64,000 bases of DNA from Hexactinellida sp. DTS-2022 (lineage: Eukaryota > Porifera > Hexactinellida). The notes beneath the pieces were generated by a model. The model saw only the letters and a list, made by a program, of their open reading frames with translations. It was not told the DNA's origin and ran no database searches. Where the stretch lies: assembly GCA_028753945.1 (NCBI GenBank), contig JAPNXP010000003.1, positions 186,001 through 250,000 on the forward strand, written 5' to 3'. This document shows, in pieces, positions 57,735 to 64,000 of the stretch. The position numbers and the translations under genes were made by a program. Each line of letters opens with the position of its first letter. Positions within the stretch are counted from its first letter, which is position 1.

Positions 57735-58212
57735 ACAGCTGGCACTAGGCTGAGTAGTCCGAGTGGGGGACATCTAACACTGAGTGGGGATAGCTGGCAC
57801 TAGGGCCACAGTTCCGGGGGGACATCTGACCCTAGGGTGAGTAGTCCGAGTGGGGGACATCTAAACATAAGGGGGGACAGCTGGCACTAGGGCCACAGGT
57901 CCGGGGGGACATCTGACCCTAGGGCCACAGGTCCGGGGGGACAGCTGACACTAGGGCCACAGGTCCGGGGGGACATCTGATCCTAGGGCCACAGGTCTGG
58001 GGGGACATCTGACCCTAGGGCCACAGGTCCTGGGGGACATCTGACCCTAGGGCCACAGGTCCGGGGGGACATCTGACCCTAGGGCCACAGGTCCGGGAGA
58101 ACATCTGACCTTAGGGCCACTGGTCCGGGGGGACATATGATCCTAGGGTGAGGAGTCCAAGGGGGGGACATCTGACCCTGAGGGGGGACAGCTGGCACTA
58201 GAGCCACAGGTC
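57735..58212. repeat. Right terminal array, inverted relative to 52984-53700
   Basis: About 15 units of ACAGGTCCGGGGGGACATCT followed by GACCCTAGGGCC, the reverse complement of the left array, including the variants 'gagtccaagggggggacatc' and 'gacagctggcactag'. It starts 87 bp after the transposase stop codon. Confidence 0.88.
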
Positions 58213-58329
58213 TTTTCATTCAAAATTGTTGCACCTTTTATGTTACAATGTTGCATGCAACATTTATGCATACATATATAAGTTATCACACCACACGCAC
58301 CACATTTTCGCACATGACATAATGAGGCC

Positions 58330-58560
58330 AGGGAGTATATTCTGTCCTAGCCCAGATTATACCCAGGTATACTCTGTCAAAGCCCAGATTATACCCGGTA
58401 TATTCTGTCCTAGGGGGTATATTTTGGGCTAGCGCCACTTCATACTCGGGGGTATAATCTGTCCTAGGACAGAATAATCCCGGGAATAATCTGGGCAAGG
58501 ACAGATTATACCCGGGGTTATTCGAGGACGGGGGTATAATCTGGGCTGTTACACCGGATT
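58330..58560. repeat. Array of 'tatacccgg' units, right member of an inverted pair
   Basis: Inverse counterpart of 51998-52190 (see there): steps such as CAGATTATACCC and TCTGTCCTAGG. It begins about 120 bp outside the right end of the Ginger-like element. Confidence 0.72.
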
Positions 58561-58562
58561 AA

Positions 58563-60593
58563 GGCACGTTCAGAATGTTCAGATGAACCGGGCCGCACTC
58601 AACCAGAGTGGGACCGCCATGCCATAATGAATTGGTCTCAATGCATATTTTCTTGAGTTATAGAAGAGCTTATTGACATCATAGTATTTAAGTATCTTAT
58701 GAAGACGTATTTAGTAATTGTTTGTCAATAAGCGTGTCATCTAATTTGTTGCTAAATGCGTTCAATGGTCAATGTTTATTTGATATTGATTTCATTTACA
58801 GTGTTGTGCTTGTTATTCTACGCATGAACACTTAAATTTACTTGAATATACAGTTTCTTTTATAATAAATAAATAAATTATGTACAAATTAATTTTGCTA
58901 TGCAATAAACAAAACAAGAGGGGGCCGGTCACCAGGTTATTTCGGCAGAGCCGCTGAGAGCATCTAAGGGGCCCCGGAGATATATAATGTTTTCGGGGCC
59001 CACTGCTCGAAAATTGATTCCATAATTCCATAATTTACTGACATCAGGGTTGCCAACCACTGAAAACAAAAAATCGGGAGATTTTGCCAATTTTGACGGG
59101 AGTTTTACCAAAAAGCGGGAGGTCGAAGATGAAAAAGCGGGAGAAAAGCGGGAGAAAAGCGGGAGAATCAATATATATGCTATTTTTAAAAATCTATCAT
59201 GAATAGAACGATATAATATGATTATTTAGTATTTTTTGATATCTACAATTAGGAAAAAAACTTGGTACTCGAAAAAAAACTGAAAATTAAAAACTACAAC
59301 TAAAAAAACTTGAAAAAAACTAAAACTAAAAAACTTGATGCTCGTGGGTTGACTAATTACTTGAATAATTTAAACAAATCCCGTTATAGTACTAAATTAT
59401 CATAAAATCTAAATATATAAACAATTTCCAAAAATCGGGAGTTTTAAAAGTTTGGCGGGAGGTAGGGAGGATGAGAGGAAAAAAGGCAAAAAAGCGGGTG
59501 TGACATCCAAAATTAATTATTCACTATCACATTCAATTCTCTCAAAACATAGTGATGTACAGAATACTCTGTTTAATGAGGTCAAAACTTACAAGATTTA
59601 TTGACAGAATTCTTGTTTCGGGTAATTGATTTCTCCGCTTATTCGGGTAAAATTCTCCGGAACAAAGCTGACCCTTTCAGTCACTGGAAAAATTTGTCCC
59701 CGAAAAAATTCGTCCTGGGGGCTAAAATTTCATGGAATATTTTCCTCGGAGGATTTTCCACGGAATATTAGTCCCCCCCAGACCAATTTTCTAAGGTGAC
59801 CAAAATATCCGTGAAAACCCTATTAAGCGGAGTTGAAATGGGATCATATTAGTAGCTATTAGTAGAGTAGTGTTTAGATTTGTATACTAGTGTTTCGATG
59901 TCTTATCAAATTTTACTTATATGACTACGATAATTACATCGGCATAATGAATTTTTGTCAACTGTGTGTGGGGGACCCCAGTGGTGTTTTGCCAAAAAAG
60001 GAAGTGGAGGGGGCGCTCCCTTTTCAAATTTAGCATTTTCTTAGAAAATATAGGTGAAAACGGTCCCAATGATGAATTCTATGGATAACTGATAGGAAGG
60101 AGCGGCCCCCCTGTGATATAAGCGCCCTTCTAGCGAAATAAGAAGGAGGGGGGGCGCCCCCCCGAGCCCCCCCCTAAAACATCACTGGGCCCCCCTATCA
60201 GCGCCACTGTATTTCGGCCCTGATTAGGAGTAGTATACGCCTCAATAGAGTTGATTGTCCTTGTTTCACGAAAATGTGTGCTATTTAAAATTATTGTCTT
60301 GCTTTTTGGCTTGACAAATAGATTTATGGCTTGTACGAAATAATTTGAATTCTATTAATACGAGCCCTTCGGTCTCGGTCGCTTTGCGACTGATCACTCT
60401 CTCACAAAAGTCGCTTCGCGACTTTTGTTCGATCGTGTTATGCACTACGCATTACAATTAACGGCCGCTTCGCGGCCTTTCTCCCCCCAAAAGCAATCAC
60501 ATTAATAATGAGTTTTAATAGCTCAATAAATTTCAGTTGCACGATAATAAAGCTCGAATCAAAATAATACTAAAATAAAAACAGGCAATAGAA
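58563..60593. other. No gene; low-complexity and degraded hAT-like segments
   Basis: 59045-59498 starts CAGGGTTGCCAACCACTG and is built of 'gcgggaga(a)' units in direct and spaced copies, ending before 'tgacat', which also precedes the start (a probable hAT MITE with a damaged right end). 58940-59010 (CAGAGCCGCTGAGAG) and 59960-60215 (CAGTGGTGTTTTG with G/C runs, closing GCGCCACTG) look like further decayed hAT termini. 60355-60490 carries the family-A palindromes ('gtctcggtcgctt', 'aagtcgcttcgcgactt'). Nothing coding. Confidence 0.45.
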
Positions 60594-61030
60594 TAGACAA
60601 ATGATTGATTGGTTAAATGAATTAATTTTCAATCAATCAAATTGGAGCCTCAGGAAATATTTCTATTATGCACAGGCTATTTATACTAATTGATGAAATC
60701 TGCTAATCCATACTAACAAACCCTCGAATTTAATTGGCTAACATATTTTGTCACCTTCAAATGTGAATATTTCTCTTCAAAAACCAACAGATCATTGTCG
60801 CAGTACATAATTACCCCTGTATACAAATTTTCAGCTTTCTGGGACTCGTAATCTTTCCAATTAATTCTGGACAAACAAACAAACAAAAACACAAACACAC
60901 AAACACACAAACACACAAACACACAAACACACAAACACACAAACAAACACACAACAATTCCTCTTTTTATATACGAGCCCTTCGGTCTCGGTCGCTTCGC
61001 GACGGTTCTGCACTTTACGCCTCAATTGAC
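60594..61030. repeat. Repeat family A, copy with an empty Transib target site
   Basis: Matches 25735-25773 joined to 29314-29640, with a single AATTG at 60640-60644. It contains a (CAAACA)n/(AC)n run at 60880-60950 and ends in the 'gagcccttcggtctcggtcg' palindromic block. Cysteine-rich open frames on the minus strand derive only from the AC run. Confidence 0.8.
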
Positions 61031-61377
61031 GCCTGAAACAAATCATTTAAAATTATACATCTCTGTGGTGTATTAAATATATTCCTCATGAAGTCCCCCT
61101 AATAAAAATGCTATACAATATAATTTGTTTTTGAAATTCAATTCCTCCCTATCCTCCCCATTCCCCATGAGGCATAATTATTTAGAATTATACATCTCTG
61201 TAGTGTATTAAGTATGTTATTTACTAACCGTTATTTATAATAAATTGTAGAAATAGTCTTTATTATTAATTTATAAATTAAGAATGGTGAGTATATAATA
61301 TGATAGTATAATTAGTATAATAATAGAATTATTGTGATTACAGTATATTATATTCTAATTTAAATTAACAACGTACT
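61031..61377. other. No gene; 'aattatacatctctgt' occurs twice
   Basis: 'aaaattatacatctctg...gtgtatta' occurs at about 61050 and 61185. Otherwise AT-rich with nothing recognised. Confidence 0.35.
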
Positions 61378-61429
61378 CTAAAATTCCCATAACCCTAGCC
61401 CTCCAGGCTTGGGCCCTCCTCTCCTCCCT

Positions 61430-61740
61430 CCCTCTGCGAGTCCACCGCGGTCCCAAGACTCCCCACTGTCCCCGCTGTCCACGCTGTCCTCCCCGCTGTC
61501 CACGCTGTCCTCCCCACTGTCCCCGCTGTCCCCACTGTCCTCCCCGCTGTCCTCCTCGCTGTCCTCCCCGCCGCTGAGGACCTTCCTCGCGGCCGTCCTC
61601 CCGGTCCTCCCGCTACTCCCGCTCCTCACGGTCCTCCCGCTCCTCGCGGTCCTCCCGCTCCTCGCAGTCCTCCCGATCCCGGTCCTCTTCGCGGTCGTCC
61701 TCCTGGTCCCGGTCCTCCTCGCGGTCGTCCTCGTTATAAT
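61430..61740. repeat. GC-rich minisatellite (CTGTCCTCCCCG and CGGTCCTCCCGCTCCT units)
   Basis: Two adjoining arrays with periods of about 9-18 bp. Both strands are open through it because stop codons are rare in such repeats. The predicted Ser/Pro- or Asp/Glu-rich peptides carry no domain, so I do not call a gene. Confidence 0.8.
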
Positions 61741-61830
61741 TTATCAAATCCATTATATTCAGATTAGTAAAAAAAGTTTTTATAGTTAGGCGTACTAAAG
61801 GAAAAACATTCAATGTAAAACGTGCACAAA

Positions 61831-61910
61831 TCATTGGTTAGATGAATTTATTTTCAATCAATCAGATTGCAGCCTCAGGAATATTGTATATTATGTATTC
61901 AAATAATTAT
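61831..61910. repeat. Repeat family A fragment
   Basis: 'tcattggttagatgaattta' to 'gattgcagcctcagg' gives a second uninterrupted version of the Transib target (near 61864). Confidence 0.65.
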
Positions 61911-62369
61911 AGGTTCGTTCCCTCAGGGCTATTCTATATTAGAACGGACACACTTGGGACATGTCCTGTACCTTTCCCCGAGCCTACGCCTGAGCGCTAA
62001 TTTGATCCGTCGTCTCGGGGGGCAGAAACAATAAATATTGATATTGCTTTCTGCACTTCTTAGTAGCTCAATTAATGAAGTAACACTGGGATGAGTGAAT
62101 CCTCTCACAATATACCTGTATACATATACTGTAATCATCACTATGCTGGGATAGCTTACATTGAAGGAAGCAAAGCTTCTGGCTGTCAATAAATACATAT
62201 TGGACAGCTGCTCACCAATAGAGAATCACTCTTGGCATGATATGGGTATCATTTGCCAAAAGTGTTCCATCCCTCAGCGGAATCACGCTTCATTCAGTAA
62301 GCAGTAAACTTCTTCTGTTGACTAAGGTTATGTTGAATACAGTTAGTCATGCCATTTGAATACAGTTAG
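61911..62369. other. Presumed 3' part of the Helitron, non-coding
   Basis: Downstream of the helicase-OTU stop on the minus strand. 'gtcatgccatttgaatacagttagtcatgcca' near 62348-62380 contains a direct repeat of 'gaatacagttagtcatgcca'. A short arginine-rich open frame at 61929-62198 has no family. No clear terminal hairpin seen. Confidence 0.3.
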
Positions 62370-64000
62370 TCATGCCACGCCATTTTGAATAGCAGGGGGG
62401 ATTTCGACGCTGTTGTTACTTAATTGAGCTACTAAGTAAAAGGGATCAAAGCGTTCAGAACCTACATGGTGGTCTATGCAATGATACACTATTCCCAAAA
62501 TTTGACCATTGTAGATTGGATCACATACCATTGGACTTGTTAGTAGACCATGGATATACACATGGTCTAGTCTCCACTTATTGCAATCACTATCGGTTGC
62601 AATAATGGAGACGACGTATATGCCAGCTAAAGCTCCTAGCATCCTTAATTCTACGTCAGTACCCCATGCATGAGGAGCGAAAATGCGTTGTACGTGCTCT
62701 TGCAATTCCTCCTCAGAGTACAAACCTGATTTCTCCATAACATTAGGAAAGTGTTGTGGGCTCGACATGAATCTACCAATCAGATTCTGCTTTAGCATTT
62801 CAAATTTCGATTCAGTACCAAATATAATATGGGATAATGCTCGATACAAACAATTACCATCGGCAAATACTGGTACTAAAGAAATATTCATGTGAAATGT
62901 ATTTGTCAATCTATTTTCCAGTGAACAGTAGTATTGCTTGTAATTATTAATAAGAGGGCGAAGTAATGGTTCTCTAGTCATTAAAATTGGTTCGACATCT
63001 AACCCAATACTACTGGCAGTCCTCCTTTGCATAAGGGGAGTCAAGTTATTTATGGAACAATTGAGCAAATTAATATCCATAGTATGTACCGGGCCTGTGA
63101 TAATACCATCAAACATCAAATCAGGCAAATCAGTACTCATGGGAGATTGAGTAGATTGGGAATCCAGGAATGGACTGTGGATATTATCACTGAATTCAGT
63201 TAGCTTAGGTTTCTTACTGAGTGGCTCAGAATCACCTGGTACAGATACCCTTTTCGCAGGACTAAAGACCGGGTCTTCGGAATCAGACTGCGAAAGGGGA
63301 GAGGATGGAAGAGACACATCCATGGTACATGTATCCTGAGTGGAGTGCACTACATTACCCAAATGATTCTGGAATACCTCACGATATACTACATTCTTAA
63401 CCAAGGCTCCGCCGGATGAGGAGGGGGTGCCGCCACAAACCATAATTTTTAAGCCTGCAGGGTTTTGAACTCGGCTCAATGCAACATATAGTTGGCCATG
63501 GCTGAAAATAGCATTCGGAGATGGTAGGAATATGCCCACATTTTCTAAACTCTGTCCTTGCCCTTTGTTAATGGTAATACAAAAGGCAGGACGAATAGGG
63601 AACTGCCTCCTTCTGAGCACAAACGGAAAGTCTGAGTCAGATGGAGTCATGGGAATTCGGGGAATAAAAACCCGTTTACCCTTATGAACACCTGTAGAAA
63701 TTTCGGCGTCAATCATGCGATTCAGGAATGCTTTTACAGTTAACCGAGTGCCGTTACACATTCCTTGAGTCGGGTCAAGACTACGCAATAAAATTATAGA
63801 AGCGTGAAGTCGATGAGGAGGCAAACCATTTGGTGTAATAGAATTTAGGAACTCAGTGGGGTATATACCTGCCTGCTCCTCACCGACCGTGTCTGCGCTT
63901 AATAACGTGCTCGCTTCCCCAGGTATCAGGTCCATAACGTATTGATTTATAAACTCAGTGGTGTCATTCTTAGGACACATCAAACTACGGCGAGAAATAT
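62370..64000 (-). CDS. Helitron RepHel C-terminus: PIF1-like helicase plus OTU protease (partial)
   Basis: A minus-strand frame is open from the right edge of the window to the TGA at 62370, so the N-terminal Rep part lies outside. The first 190 residues are the end of a PIF1-type helicase: NQYVMDLIPGEASTLLSADT, then GLPPHRLHASIILLR ... MCNGTRLTV, then the last motifs ITINKGQGQSLENVGI and HGQLYVALSRVQNPAGLKI. This is the wording of Helitron helicases, which unwind DNA during rolling-circle transposition. After a serine/proline-rich linker (SSPLSQSDSEDPVFSPAKR) an OTU cysteine protease fold follows: VFADGNCLYRALSHIIFG with the DGNC nucleophile, and YHCIDHHVGSERFDPF with the C-terminal histidine. 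OTU domains are known on Helitron proteins of several animals. The frame is intact over more than 530 codons, so this copy may be comparatively young. The element's 3' end should lie between about 61900 and 62370, but I could not identify its hairpin and CTRR terminus. Confidence 0.87.
   Translation of the reverse strand, partial: ISRRSLMCPKNDTTEFINQYVMDLIPGEASTLLSADTVGEEQAGIYPTEFLNSITPNGLPPHRLHASIILLRSLDPTQGMCNGTRLTVKAFLNRMIDAEISTGVHKGKRVFIPRIPMTPSDSDFPFVLRRRQFPIRPAFCITINKGQGQSLENVGIFLPSPNAIFSHGQLYVALSRVQNPAGLKIMVCGGTPSSSGGALVKNVVYREVFQNHLGNVVHSTQDTCTMDVSLPSSPLSQSDSEDPVFSPAKRVSVPGDSEPLSKKPKLTEFSDNIHSPFLDSQSTQSPMSTDLPDLMFDGIITGPVHTMDINLLNCSINNLTPLMQRRTASSIGLDVEPILMTREPLLRPLINNYKQYYCSLENRLTNTFHMNISLVPVFADGNCLYRALSHIIFGTESKFEMLKQNLIGRFMSSPQHFPNVMEKSGLYSEEELQEHVQRIFAPHAWGTDVELRMLGALAGIYVVSIIATDSDCNKWRLDHVYIHGLLTSPMVCDPIYNGQILGIVYHCIDHHVGSERFDPFYLVAQLSNNSVEIPPAIQNGVA

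Larger units (their letters stand above)
52984..58212 (+). mobile_element. Second Ginger1-like transposon with inverted minisatellite ends
   Basis: Starts TGTCGGAGTGCCAGC, and inversely the right end reads TGTGGCTCTAGTGCCAGC, so both begin TGT-G as Ginger ends do and share AGTGCCAGC(G/T)GTCCCCC. Both ends continue as arrays of a roughly 30-bp unit, in opposite orientation (52984-53700 and 57735-58212). Between them lies a six-exon integrase-Ulp1 gene on the plus strand. A matching 4-bp duplication was not found (ccgg on the left, ggtc on the right), so the right limit is approximate. Confidence 0.72.

Noticed and set aside
60713..61046. Cysteine-rich minus-strand frames (CVCVFVCL repeats)
   Set aside because: Translation of an (ACAAACAC)n microsatellite in repeat family A.
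61378..61834. Ser/Pro-rich and Asp/Glu-rich open frames on both strands
   Set aside because: Both come from the same GC-rich minisatellite; no domain and no splice or signal context.
1..64000. tRNA, rRNA or other structured RNA genes
   Set aside because: No cloverleaf with B-box-like sequence or rRNA segment was recognised by eye; a covariance-model scan was not possible.

Overview
The window is AT-rich nuclear DNA from an animal. The evidence is spliced genes with GT-AG introns, peroxiredoxin-5-like and THAP-type sequences, and a dense, nested load of DNA transposons (hAT, Transib/RAG1-like, Ginger, P-like, Helitron, pogo/Tc-like and TTAA-flanked elements). The species cannot be named. The mix suggests a non-vertebrate metazoan, but that is inference. 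Almost nothing here looks like an active host gene; the window is mostly a stratified graveyard of mobile elements. Many of their limits can be proven from target-site duplications (TSDs), and several from paralogous empty sites in the same window.

Layout. 0-6 kb: unidentified sequence with small MITEs. 6.0-8.8 kb: a complete but broken hAT element with a perfect 8-bp TSD. 9-12 kb: unidentified sequence and one MITE. 12.2-13.7 kb and 21.1-22.9 kb: two copies of one long repeat, each with a MITE the other lacks. 16-18.5 kb: a degenerate KRBA2/Ginger-type integrase, minisatellites and a long inverted repeat. 19.4-20.6 kb: self-complementary AT-rich arrays. 24.0-25.2 kb: a 1.1-kb foldback element with 10-bp minisatellite ends.

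25.77-29.31 kb is the most interesting locus: a full-length Transib/RAG1-like transposon. It encodes a roughly 725-residue transposase interrupted by one frameshift, with every catalytic and zinc-binding position I can align to RAG1 core present. Its two ends both begin with CACAGTG, identical to the consensus heptamer of V(D)J recombination signals, and it sits between 5-bp AATTG duplications. A conserved 15-bp inner block lies 7 bp from one heptamer and 16 bp from the other. A hAT MITE inserted exactly inside one end. Other copies of the host repeat in the window show the empty site. No RAG2-like gene is visible.

30.0-36.3 kb: a Ginger1-like transposon with inverted ends beginning TGTTG and a 4-bp GACC TSD, carrying a decayed integrase, a three-exon open frame I cannot identify, and a nested hAT element. 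36.6-38.6 kb: a non-coding element flanked by TTAA. 39.85-44.5 kb: a P-element-like (THAP) transposase relic between perfect 30-bp inverted repeats, with a foldback and another hAT MITE inside. 44.5-47.1 kb: possible coiled-coil host exons with a poly(A) signal. 47.9-48.4 kb: a frameshifted, intron-less peroxiredoxin-5 relic on the minus strand. 49.3-50.1 kb: a GC-rich, tandemly duplicated coding-like fragment. 50.9-52.0 kb: the 3' end of a Gypsy retrotransposon (integrase and LTR), minus strand.

53.0-58.2 kb: a second Ginger1-like element. Its six-exon gene can be followed end to end in one frame (730 codons, one internal stop) as zinc-binding, integrase and C-terminal Ulp1-like protease domains. 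The integrase glutamate and the protease cysteine are both replaced. The gene lies between inverted arrays of a roughly 30-bp GC-rich repeat, and a second pair of inverted arrays brackets those. 58.6-62 kb: repeats. 62.4-64.0 kb: the helicase-OTU C-terminus of a Helitron, minus strand, running off the right edge.
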